In this document: positions 6,123 through 12,882 of the stretch, one piece after another | Layout of the letters: each line of letters starts with the position of its first letter | Numbering within the stretch: the stretch's first letter is position 1 | Assembly (NCBI GenBank): GCA_964636385.1 | Contig: CAZWSC010000102.1 | Coordinates: 1-12,882 of the forward strand | From: CAZWSC01 sp964636385 | GTDB lineage: Bacteria; Eisenbacteria; RBG-16-71-46; CAIMUX01 | Direction of reading: 5' to 3' | DNA length: 12,882 nt | Notes under the pieces: model-generated | The model's database searches: none | Seen by the model: only the letters and a program-made list of their open reading frames with translations | What the model was told of the DNA's origin: nothing | Translations under genes and position numbers: made by a program

Positions 6123-7393
6123 CTCCCTACTATCTCGCGTATCGTTACCGCGGCGGAACGGAGGGCGGCCCGCGGGTCCTCTCGGCCGACCAGTGCCGCG
6201 CTCACGTGGACCTGGATTGCATCCGATATCTGCGGATACTTCGGGTGAACGGGCCTGGGCCTCGCTGTCAGAAGGACTTTGTACAGATCCGGAAAACGAG
6301 GATTGGCTTCCAGCATCCGGGGGTCGGAGTAAAGGCTCCTTCTGGCCGGAAGGGCGCCATTGTGCCCGTGAAGGATCCGCATGCTCTCCTCCGAACATGC
6401 GTGGCGGATGAACTCCCAGGCCCTCTCCGGATGAGGGCAGTCGGCGGCTATTCCGAACCCCCAGCCCCCGAGTACGGAAGCCCCCTGCATCCCTTCGCCG
6501 CCGGGCATTCCGGACACGGCGACCTTGCCGCGGAGAAGACTGTCGTCCGACTCGATCATCCTCCAGACGTAAGGCCAGTTTCTGAGAAACACCGACCTTC
6601 CCTCCTGAAACAGACGGCGTGTCTCCTCCTCCTGGTATGTGACGACTGCCTCCGGGGTGATTTCGCCGACAGCGTCCACCATCCAACTCAGCGCGGCGAG
6701 GCCCTCGGCCGAGTCGAGGACAACCCTCCCGTCGGAATCCAGGACATCTCCCCCGTGGCCCCACAGGATTTCGAGAAACGAGCAGACCAGTCCTTCGTAC
6801 TGCGCACCCTGGAAGATGAAGCCCCACCTGTCCGGGATCTCCTGGTGCATCCTGGCGGCATCCGCCAGTTCACGGAACGTTGCGGGCGGATCGGGCGTCA
6901 GATCGCTCCTGTAGAACAGAACACCGGCATCAGAACGCATCGGAACGCGGTATATGTGCCCGTCGTAGATCGATCCTCGAATGTCACCGGGGAGGAATGC
7001 CTCCCTCTGCTCAGGCATGAACCATTCATCAAGGGGGAGAAGCCATCCCCGGGAAGCGAACTTCGGCACCCACACGACATCCATGTATACGATGTCGTAG
7101 ACGCTGTCTCCCGACATCAGTGCCGTGGAGTACATCGTCTCGCGGGTGTCCGTCGCGGTCGGCCCTTCCACCAGTTCCACCTTCACACCTGGATTGGAAG
7201 CCTCGAATACGCCGATGATTTCCCTCCAGGCCGCGCTGTTGTCCGGCTGATCGAGGAAGCGGAGAACAATCTGCCCTGCCCCGTCCTTCGAGCAACCTGA
7301 AGTCAGAAGAGTTGCGATGACGAGTATCCACACGAGTCCGGCTGCATGATGCGGAACGAGGCGTCTGAGCGGCATTTTCGTCGATGGAGTCAT
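6119..7393 (-). CDS. ABC transporter substrate-binding lipoprotein, family 1 (trehalose/maltose-like)
   Basis: A 424-residue solute receptor. The chosen ATG has GGGAGG 4 bases upstream and starts a lipoprotein signal with lipobox LTSGC; Cys34 would be lipidated and the protein held at the membrane facing the periplasm. The fold is shown by the N-terminal strand IVLRFLDQPDNSAAWREII, the IVYMDVVWVPKFASRGWLLPLDEW stretch at 101-124, FQGAQYEGLVCSFLE at 194-208 and GGWGFGIA at 309-316. These segments resemble ThuE/LpqY-type trehalose or maltose receptors, whose Y-E-G-L motif lines the disaccharide site. The gene order receptor-permease-permease-ATPase also matches that group. Substrate assignment is therefore inference; a family 1 receptor is secure. 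It starts 32 bases after the unknown secreted gene. Confidence 0.92.
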   Translation of the reverse strand: MTPSTKMPLRRLVPHHAAGLVWILVIATLLTSGCSKDGAGQIVLRFLDQPDNSAAWREIIGVFEASNPGVKVELVEGPTATDTRETMYSTALMSGDSVYDIVYMDVVWVPKFASRGWLLPLDEWFMPEQREAFLPGDIRGSIYDGHIYRVPMRSDAGVLFYRSDLTPDPPATFRELADAARMHQEIPDRWGFIFQGAQYEGLVCSFLEILWGHGGDVLDSDGRVVLDSAEGLAALSWMVDAVGEITPEAVVTYQEEETRRLFQEGRSVFLRNWPYVWRMIESDDSLLRGKVAVSGMPGGEGMQGASVLGGWGFGIAADCPHPERAWEFIRHACSEESMRILHGHNGALPARRSLYSDPRMLEANPRFPDLYKVLLTARPRPVHPKYPQISDAIQVHVSAALVGREDPRAALRSAAVTIREIVGR

Positions 7394-7425
7394 GATCCCT
7401 CCCTTCGACAGGCGTGGTGACCGGG

Positions 7426-8583
7426 CTACAGGTCCGGATAGCGCTCGATGATCACATCGGGAATGGGACCATAGGGCTCCCACGGAGTAAACCCGAATCC
7501 CGGCATCAGATTGATCCATTTGGCATCCTGCTCGACCCACTGCCCGGTCTCGTCGATGCGCATGATCGGCTGTGGCAGCGAGAACATCCGCAGGTCGTGC
7601 AGTCCCAGGCTCGGAAGGAACAGGGGTAGCTCGATCCTTATCGCCGGAAGGTAGACGTAGGCCCCGATGCGTGGATTGTCCGGGTCCCGGTCGCCATCCA
7701 CGCGGTTCCTCCAGCTCAGGATAGCCTGCATCCGGTGCACGCCGGCCCGCTGGACATAGAGCCCCTGTATCTGGTCGATGATCAGAAGGTCCAGGGTGTC
7801 GCCCCGGTCGATAATCGTCTCCCTCAGCACAAGTCCGCAGAACCGGCTCTCGTACAGCAGGTCAATTGTGCTGTGAAGGTCACTTCTGAGTTCCAGCGAC
7901 AGAACTTGAATGCGGTCACCGCCGGGCGCCTTCACTGTGTCGTCACTGATCTTGAGTGGAATCCCTCCCTGCAGCACCTCGCCCCTGTGCCCCTGCGGGA
8001 TGGCGTACTCCATGCAGAACCCGCCGCCTCCGACAACCCCCCGCGACAGGAAACGAAGCGGGTAGACCGCTGTGCTCGAGTATGACTGCCCGAAAGGTCC
8101 CAGCATTGCATGCTGATCCGTCACGAAGCAGCTGTCCGGCTGCGATGCAAGACGTCCGATGTGGTCAAGTGCCGTCTCTGCGCGCAGCTGGAAGTGGTTT
8201 CTGGCCTTCCTGCGGCTCTCCCGGGCATCCGTGGGACCGAAGTGGCCCGCGCGGTAGAGGCTGTCGGCCTGAAGAAAGACCTCGTGGTTCCTGCGGGAGA
8301 TCTCCCGGCCGATGGAGTCCACATCGGATTCGAGAAGCCTGCGCGAGGGCAGTTCTCCATCCAGCTCGCAATAGCGGCATGAGCTGTAAGGCCTGTCGAT
8401 GCCGGGAAGTCCCGAATCCCCGGGAAGCGACACGCCTGCCGAGGACCGGACCGGCCGACTCCCTGCCATGAGTCCCAGGACCAGCCACATTCCGGCAGCG
8501 ACCGCATGCCGGCGCACCGAATGGGATGAGATAGGCATACCGCGGGGAGCACGGTGCTCCCGATCTCTTCCACAGGCTGTCAT
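7426..8583 (-). CDS. Unrecognised secreted protein between TRAP and ABC importer genes
   Basis: A 385-residue protein I cannot place in a family. The ATG at 8583 overlaps the TGA of the TRAP large permease as ATGA, with AGG a few bases upstream; a second ATG at 8538 (residue 16) would give a shorter n-region but has no ribosome site. A hydrophobic span at about 28-41 preceded by Arg and His residues is a likely signal peptide or anchor. The following part has a CRYC pair (Cys69, Cys72), a helical charged region at about 80-148, then a beta-rich half with a Gly-rich GVVGGGGFCMEY at 182-193 and an aromatic, Pro-rich tail (PGFGFTPWEPYGP, 361-373). Other cysteines are at 152, 190 and 249. No heme (CxxCH) or enzyme motif is visible. 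Position and coupling suggest a periplasmic or surface helper for one or both importers; this is inference. Confidence 0.85.
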   Translation of the reverse strand: MTACGRDREHRAPRGMPISSHSVRRHAVAAGMWLVLGLMAGSRPVRSSAGVSLPGDSGLPGIDRPYSSCRYCELDGELPSRRLLESDVDSIGREISRRNHEVFLQADSLYRAGHFGPTDARESRRKARNHFQLRAETALDHIGRLASQPDSCFVTDQHAMLGPFGQSYSSTAVYPLRFLSRGVVGGGGFCMEYAIPQGHRGEVLQGGIPLKISDDTVKAPGGDRIQVLSLELRSDLHSTIDLLYESRFCGLVLRETIIDRGDTLDLLIIDQIQGLYVQRAGVHRMQAILSWRNRVDGDRDPDNPRIGAYVYLPAIRIELPLFLPSLGLHDLRMFSLPQPIMRIDETGQWVEQDAKWINLMPGFGFTPWEPYGPIPDVIIERYPDL

Positions 8584-9893
8584 TGCACCTGGAAGAGCTT
8601 GAGCAGGAAGAGCGAAAGATCCGGGAAGTATGTGATCACAAGGAGCGCAAAGAGGAGCATACCGAGCCAGGGAAGCGAGGCGCGGTACACCTCCACGACT
8701 GGCCTGCGGAACCTGAAGGATGAGATGAAGAGGTTCAGTCCCACCGGCGGGGTCATGTACCCGATCTCCAGGTTGGTCAGGAAGATGATCCCAAGGTGTA
8801 TGAGGTTAACATCGTACTGAATCGCCAGTGGGGTGATCAGGGGTACCACCACTATCAGGGCAGAGAATATGTCCATCAGACAGCCCACAATGAGCAGGAG
8901 TACGTTCAGCACCAGCAGGAAGAGAAGCCTGCTCTGAATGGCCCCCTGAACCCAGTCGAGAAGCCGGTCAGGCACACCGGCGTCGATGATGAAGTTGGTG
9001 AGCCCCATGGCCGCACCGAGGATGATGAGGATGCCACCGACGAGAGTCATGCTTTCGGTGGTGATCCTCGGAAGCCGCTTCAGCTTGACATCGCGGTAAA
9101 TGAATACTTCGACGATCAGGGCATAGAGGGCGGTGACGGAGGCGGCCTCCAGCACAGTAAGCTTTCCACCGTAAATCCCACCCAGTATGATGAACGGCAG
9201 CGGAATCTCCCAGGCAGCTCCGCGGAGTGCCGGCCATACCTCGCGGGGCCGGAAGGGTGTACGTCCAACCCGGCGGCTCCTCCCCTCGCGTGTACACAAG
9301 ACCGAGAGCACCATGATCAGAAAGATGCCGGGGACAATGCCCGCCAGGAAGAGGCGGTCCACGGTGGGCGAGTTCTCCGGCGCAAGGCTGAGGCCGCCGA
9401 CCGCGGAGGATGCTACGTAGCTGTACAGGATCAGCGGCAGGCTGGGAGGGAAGAGCAGCCCCAGGGAGCCGCTGGTGGTGAGCAGTCCGAGTGAGAACCG
9501 CTGCGAGTACCTTTCACGCAGGAGTGCCGGCATCAGAAGTCCACCCATCGCCACGATGGTGACTCCGCTCGCCCCTGTGAAAGCGGTAAGCACCGCGGCC
9601 GCCATCATTGAGACGATTGCAAGCCCGCCGGGGATCCATCCGACAAGCGCCCGCGTCAGGCGCACGAGGCGCTCGGCGGTGCGGCTCTCGGCGAACATGT
9701 AGCCGGCGAATGTGAAGAGAGGTATCGAGACCAGAACGGGTGAGGTTGCAAGCCGTGTCATTTCCGCCAGTACTGCGACGGCGGAAATGCCGTCGAAGGC
9801 GAATGCGACAAGTGCGCCCAGTCCAAGAACAGCGAAGAGTGGGACCCCCATGAGCGCCAGTACCGCAAGACCGAGCAATACGAGGATGGTCAT
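8580..9893 (-). CDS. dctM: TRAP transporter large permease subunit (DctM family)
   Basis: A 437-residue inner-membrane protein with about twelve hydrophobic spans, the ion-coupled transport channel of a TRAP system. Diagnostic segments are SIPLFTFAGYMFAES at 56-70, TAFTGASGVTIVAMGGLLMPALL at 103-125, SGSLGLLFPPSLPLILYSY at 141-159 and IGYMTPPVGLNLF at 377-389. Family knowledge: DctM couples Na+ gradients to uptake of a solute delivered by the periplasmic receptor. Its ATG overlaps the DctQ stop as ATGA, with GGGG about 8 bases before it, and its own stop overlaps the next start. Length and motifs are normal. The symbol names the family, not a C4-dicarboxylate substrate. Confidence 0.96.
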   Translation of the reverse strand: MTILVLLGLAVLALMGVPLFAVLGLGALVAFAFDGISAVAVLAEMTRLATSPVLVSIPLFTFAGYMFAESRTAERLVRLTRALVGWIPGGLAIVSMMAAAVLTAFTGASGVTIVAMGGLLMPALLRERYSQRFSLGLLTTSGSLGLLFPPSLPLILYSYVASSAVGGLSLAPENSPTVDRLFLAGIVPGIFLIMVLSVLCTREGRSRRVGRTPFRPREVWPALRGAAWEIPLPFIILGGIYGGKLTVLEAASVTALYALIVEVFIYRDVKLKRLPRITTESMTLVGGILIILGAAMGLTNFIIDAGVPDRLLDWVQGAIQSRLLFLLVLNVLLLIVGCLMDIFSALIVVVPLITPLAIQYDVNLIHLGIIFLTNLEIGYMTPPVGLNLFISSFRFRRPVVEVYRASLPWLGMLLFALLVITYFPDLSLFLLKLFQVQ

Positions 9894-10579
9894 GCGCTGT
9901 TCCCCTGCTGTATGCCGGCCGACTCAGGCTCTGCCGCACCACCGGCTCCAGGCTCCGGAGCCTGGGTCAGGGTGTCCTCGCGAGCGGGGGAAAGCTCACT
10001 CCTGCCCCAGAAGAGTGTTACGAGGAAGCGGTAGGCAAGGATGGCGAACCCGAAGAACAGAATGCTCTGCACCTGTCCGGTTGTGAGACCAAGGAAGGCT
10101 TCCCTCGGGTGCCGGGCCTGAAGCCGGGCATACTCCCAGGCTCCGTTGGCAAGTGCCGCGCATATGCAGGCGGCGATCAGGGATACCACCCGCACCATTA
10201 TGGCCCTCTTTGGCGGGGGAAGAATGAGCGACACGACATCGATTGCGATGTGCCTTCCCCTGGCCGAGGCCGCGAACGCGCCCAGGAAGGCGATCCAGAG
10301 TGTAAGGTGCCGCAGGAGAGGATCGATCCATATTCTTCCGGAGTCGAAGAGGTTGCGCAGGACTATCTGCGTCATTGAGAAACCCAGGATGCCGAGAAAG
10401 AAGAGCAGCAGGATCGTCTGTTCAATCGAATCCGATACGGAGTCGAAGCGGTCGGGGCCTGTCCGTCTTCTGACACCCAGGCGAACGAGAAGGGCCGCCG
10501 CCAGGACACCAGCCAGGGCAGACAGGAAGGGCAGGCCCGGGGGCAGCGAAGAGAGCAGGAATGAGCCGCCGGCGTTCAT
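9890..10579 (-). CDS. dctQ: TRAP transporter small permease subunit (DctQ family)
   Basis: A 229-residue membrane protein. Family landmarks are the TQIVLRNLF stretch at 70-78, Trp84, and RHLTLWIAFLGAFAASARGRHIAIDVV at 90-116. Possible starts are GTG 10606, ATG 10585 and ATG 10579; the last is preferred because a G-rich GGGGGG run lies about 6 bases upstream, too close for 10585. The N-terminus carries an additional hydrophobic stretch at about 11-33, so five spans rather than the usual four are predicted. The C-terminus ends in a soluble Pro/Glu/Ala-rich tail of about 35 residues. DctQ supports DctM and helps dock the receptor. It overlaps the DctM start by four bases. Confidence 0.92.
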   Translation of the reverse strand: MNAGGSFLLSSLPPGLPFLSALAGVLAAALLVRLGVRRRTGPDRFDSVSDSIEQTILLLFFLGILGFSMTQIVLRNLFDSGRIWIDPLLRHLTLWIAFLGAFAASARGRHIAIDVVSLILPPPKRAIMVRVVSLIAACICAALANGAWEYARLQARHPREAFLGLTTGQVQSILFFGFAILAYRFLVTLFWGRSELSPAREDTLTQAPEPGAGGAAEPESAGIQQGNSA

Positions 10580-10725
10580 CGGCATGCCCCCCGGGCAGGC
10601 AGGCACCGTCCGCGGTTGTTCATCCTCCGGAAGCTCATCAGGCTTCCGGCGTGATGTTCACAGACCGATGGACCATGAAGGGCTTCCCGCTGGCGGGCAG
10701 ACGCCGTGTGTCAGGGAAGACAACT
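10580..10725 (-). other. Intercistronic gap with hairpin between TRAP receptor and small permease
   Basis: This 146-base gap is the longest within the transporter run. It contains an 8-bp perfect stem, CCGGAAGC at 10627-10634 with GCTTCCGG at 10642-10649, and a 7-base loop. Outer CATC/GATG pairs (10621-10624 with 10653-10656) extend it. No T tract follows. Such a hairpin after a receptor gene commonly protects its mRNA or limits read-through into permease genes, giving more receptor than channel. Confidence 0.45.
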
Positions 10726-11847
10726 CTAACCGGCATCGGCTGGTGTCTCCTCATCATGCGCAGCCCCGGATGCGGGATCAGGGCTGCCCTGTGCCGACCT
10801 GTGATCCTCCAGGGCCTGCAGTACCTTGTCCAGGATTGACTGGTTGTACAGCGAGCCAACCAGTCGCAGGCGCACCCTCTCGCCGATTTCGCGGAATGCG
10901 GCAATCTCCGGATCCGGGGGAACGACCGTCCTTATTCCGTTCTCGGCCATGACCTTCATGCTCTCCGCGTTGTCCCTTCGCGTAGCCTCACTCAGCTTCC
11001 CGAAGTACTCGTCGCACAGGCGCCTGACAACAGGGCGGTGCTGGGCAGGGATCTTCTCCCAGGAGTCCCTGGAGATGACAACCGCTCCCATGCTGTATGT
11101 AAGAGGGAGATCAGTCGTGTAAGCGATCCTGGTGAACCACTGCATGGCGATGTTGGCCAGCGGCGTGACGTATACGGCCGTAATGAGACCCGTCTGCAGG
11201 GATGTTAGAACATCACTGATGGCCAGCGGCACGGGCGAAATGTCAGCTTCCCGGAACAGTGCCTCTGCCAGCGGGTCTCCCTCCCACACCCAGACCTTCT
11301 GTCTGCGCAGATCATCCAGCGATGCGACAGGCTGCCTGCTGTATAAGTATACAAAACCGACCTCGGCCCATCCGAGAAGGACGAATCCGGCTTGCTCAAG
11401 CTCCGCCTCGAAGATGGGATCCATGGCGCGGTGAACCGCATCCACCTCCGACGAATCACGAAGCAGGAACGGCACCTCCATTATCCGCAGGCTGGGCGCA
11501 ACCTGTCCCAGGCCCACCCCTGTCAACCCGCCACCCTGGAGCTGCCCAAAGCGTATCTTGTCGAGGACGATCATCTCGTCGCCCTGCACCCCCCCGGGGT
11601 AGAAACGCAGCCCCACGTCACCGGCGGTCTCCTCACGGATTCTGTCATCCAGTTCGTACATTAGATTCATCCAGGTCGATCCGTCGGTGGCCAGGGTCGC
11701 GATCTTGATCTGGTACCTTGCCCTGCGGGATGACCTGGCGGCGTCCGATGAGCCGGCCGTCATGAGGAAGATGACTGCCGTCAGAAGAACAATCGACGTC
11801 ACGCGGTATGCAAAATGGGACAGTCGGTAGCAGCTGCGGGTACTCAT
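10726..11847 (-). CDS. TRAP transporter substrate-binding protein (DctP family, TatP-like)
   Basis: A 373-residue periplasmic receptor. It has a hydrophobic N-terminal segment at about 16-31 and a likely cleavage after SDA near 36. The family pattern is clear: IKIATLATDGSTWMNLMYEL at 47-66, RFYPGGVQGDEMIVLDKIRFGQLQGG at 81-106, APSLRIMEVPFLLRD at 117-131 and the DDLRRQKVWVWEGDPLAEALF hinge region at 178-198. Most DctP proteins carry Arg in the motif K-I-R-V to grip the substrate carboxylate; here that place is Trp186 in KVWVWEG. Together with the adjacent TatT gene this points to the TatP-type subgroup described in Treponema pallidum, thought to bind something other than a simple carboxylate. 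The ATG has GGAAGG 7 bases upstream. Confidence 0.94.
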   Translation of the reverse strand: MSTRSCYRLSHFAYRVTSIVLLTAVIFLMTAGSSDAARSSRRARYQIKIATLATDGSTWMNLMYELDDRIREETAGDVGLRFYPGGVQGDEMIVLDKIRFGQLQGGGLTGVGLGQVAPSLRIMEVPFLLRDSSEVDAVHRAMDPIFEAELEQAGFVLLGWAEVGFVYLYSRQPVASLDDLRRQKVWVWEGDPLAEALFREADISPVPLAISDVLTSLQTGLITAVYVTPLANIAMQWFTRIAYTTDLPLTYSMGAVVISRDSWEKIPAQHRPVVRRLCDEYFGKLSEATRRDNAESMKVMAENGIRTVVPPDPEIAAFREIGERVRLRLVGSLYNQSILDKVLQALEDHRSAQGSPDPASGAAHDEETPADAG

Positions 11848-11897
11848 TGTGTTGCCTTCCTTCCTGGAGATGGATCCGGGTTCCGGCCCGACCCGGT

Positions 11898-12776
11898 CTA
11901 GAAGAACTCCTCCCGCATATCCATCAGCTTCCGTGCCCTCTCCTTGGCCAGAAGATTCATCAGGCGGTATTCGGGGAACACATCCTCGGATGTGCTGAGA
12001 ACCTCATCCAGCGACCTCTGAAAGCACCCCTCATCCAGTGTCTGCCGGCAGTAGTACCTGGCGTAGGTGACCAGATACAGCAGGTTCTTCCTGCCGGATA
12101 TCTCGAGGGCTTCGTCAAAGTGGCGCTTTCCCCTGACCGGGTCGCCGCCGAACATAACAGGCCGGAATGTCCAGAGTGTGCCGAGAAGGACGTGCCCAAG
12201 TCCATCGAAGTAGTCCGGCCACACCTTCATCGCATGCTCCAGATACTCCTCAACCCGCGGCAATTGAGCGATCCTTCTGGGGTCCTCCTGGCGCAGTCCG
12301 ATAAGGCCTGTCCAGTTCGCCATGGTCCAGAGGACCAGAGGAGCATCGTCCCGTTTCATGCGAGAGAGAGCAGCCGGATCCGGTAGCGGCACCGTCTCTT
12401 CTGTCTTCCGAAACCATCCCTTCCGTCGCAGCCCCTCCAGCCCCAGCTCCATCCCCTCCTCGTACAACCTCGCGGCACGGTCAGGATCGTCGTCCTCGAT
12501 GAAACCCTGAACATACGAGAAGTAGAGCTGTACGGCATTGGTCCGCATATGCTCATTGGCAGGGTCGGATTCGCATAACCCTCTCAGGATGAGCAGATTC
12601 CCGGGGATGCCTTCGCGAACGGTCTCGATATCCCCTGCCCGGTATGCCGACTGTATTGTGGCATCCAGTATCGGCTCGATCGTGCCTATTGCCAACTTGC
12701 TGGTGAGGCCGCACCCACCCAGGCTGAGCATGGCTATGGCGATTGCCATCAGTGGACTGAGTTTCTTCGTGTGCAT
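11898..12776 (-). CDS. tatT: TRAP-associated lipoprotein TatT
   Basis: A 292-residue lipoprotein of the TatT family. The ATG at 12776 gives a short KK-containing n-region, a hydrophobic core and lipobox LGGC with Cys22 as lipidation site; the open frame extends 22 more codons but adds nothing signal-like. The mature part is helical, in the TPR-like style of the family: EGIPGNLLILRGLCESDP at 55-72, FDGLGHVLLGTLWTFRPVMFGGDPVRGKRHFDEAL from about 180 to 214 and the C-terminal ARKLMDMREEFF. Family knowledge: T. pallidum TatT is a trimer of TPR-like folds with a pore that docks the TatP receptor, perhaps handing over hydrophobic ligand. It lies 50 bases before the receptor gene. There is no ribosome site; a promoter -10 box is 8 bases upstream. 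Confidence 0.9.
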   Translation of the reverse strand: MHTKKLSPLMAIAIAMLSLGGCGLTSKLAIGTIEPILDATIQSAYRAGDIETVREGIPGNLLILRGLCESDPANEHMRTNAVQLYFSYVQGFIEDDDPDRAARLYEEGMELGLEGLRRKGWFRKTEETVPLPDPAALSRMKRDDAPLVLWTMANWTGLIGLRQEDPRRIAQLPRVEEYLEHAMKVWPDYFDGLGHVLLGTLWTFRPVMFGGDPVRGKRHFDEALEISGRKNLLYLVTYARYYCRQTLDEGCFQRSLDEVLSTSEDVFPEYRLMNLLAKERARKLMDMREEFF

Positions 12777-12882
12777 GTCTGCGAATCTTAGTCCGACCCA
12801 TGCATCCAGTAAAGCACTCCCCTTCTGGACCCAGAACTGCATCTGTGGCCTGGGGAAGCTTCCACCGCGGGGGGCCTGAGCG
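12777..12882. other. Upstream flank of tatT, no gene seen
   Basis: Apart from the promoter candidate, this last stretch contains no supportable coding sequence, ribosome site or strong inverted repeat. The minus-strand frame of tatT continues open through part of it, but without an initiation signal. Confidence 0.4.
12785..12813 (-). promoter_or_regulatory. Sigma70-like promoter for the transporter run
   Basis: The minus strand has TTTACT (complement of 12808-12813) and TAAGAT (complement of 12785-12790) separated by exactly 17 bases, each matching consensus at 4 of 6 positions. Only 8 bases lie between the -10 box and the tatT ATG, so the transcript would be leaderless or nearly so. It is the best promoter seen for the nine-gene run, but the match is moderate. 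Confidence 0.45.

Noticed and set aside
6123..6827. Upstream extension of the MalF-type permease frame
   Set aside because: It lies entirely within the receptor gene in another frame, lacks domain content, and the ATGA-coupled start at 6122 has a ribosome site.
6206..7300. 364-codon + strand frame opposite the ABC receptor
   Set aside because: It mirrors the receptor codons; no ribosome site, no domain and composition typical of a GC-rich shadow.
12777..12842. 22-codon N-terminal extension of TatT
   Set aside because: It would bury the lipoprotein signal behind unrelated residues and overlap the promoter candidate; no ribosome site is found at 12842 either.
1..12882. Signs of an insertion sequence, phage, defence island, tRNA or rRNA gene
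   Set aside because: No transposase, integrase, terminal inverted repeats, target duplications, tRNA cloverleaf or rRNA-like segment was found; the window looks like ordinary metabolic and transport genes.

Overview
The window reads as a chromosomal segment from a high-GC Gram-negative bacterium, probably an uncultured lineage. The evidence is the pair of lipoproteins with lipoboxes, the TRAP and ABC importers, the Sec-exported proteins and the compact organisation with ATGA/GTGA overlaps. The phylum cannot be fixed from sequence alone. The TatT-type TRAP system and a secreted protein ending in a W-G-x-I-K-type tail would fit spirochaete, deltaproteobacterial or FCB/Eisenbacteria-like genomes (inference).

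Left part (1-3384): the 3' end of a HAD-family phosphatase on the + strand converges on a minus-strand pair, a DUF72 protein and a YqjM-like old yellow enzyme. The oxidoreductase has a promoter whose -10 box lies only 7 nt from the start codon. A strong hairpin then separates it from a small secreted protein with an immune-inhibitor-A/MAM-like beta domain, which has its own promoter and an operator-like palindrome. A 437-base non-coding stretch follows.

Right part (3385-12776): nine genes on the minus strand are read from right to left. They are TatT lipoprotein, TRAP solute receptor (DctP/TatP type), TRAP small permease (DctQ), TRAP large permease (DctM), an unrecognised secreted protein, a family 1 sugar-type binding lipoprotein, two MalF/MalG-type permeases and a MalK/UgpC-type ATPase. 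Five junctions are 4-base overlaps or a 3-base gap, and the others are 32, 50 and about 146 bases. One transcript from a promoter at about 12785-12813 could therefore cover the whole set.

Taken together, the run encodes one ion-driven and one ATP-driven importer. The unknown secreted protein is coupled to the end of the TRAP half and sits just before the ABC half. The TRAP receptor has Trp where carboxylate-binding relatives have Arg, which suggests an unusual TRAP substrate. The ABC receptor resembles disaccharide (trehalose/maltose-type) binding proteins. No RNA genes, insertion sequences, CRISPR arrays or prophage genes were seen.
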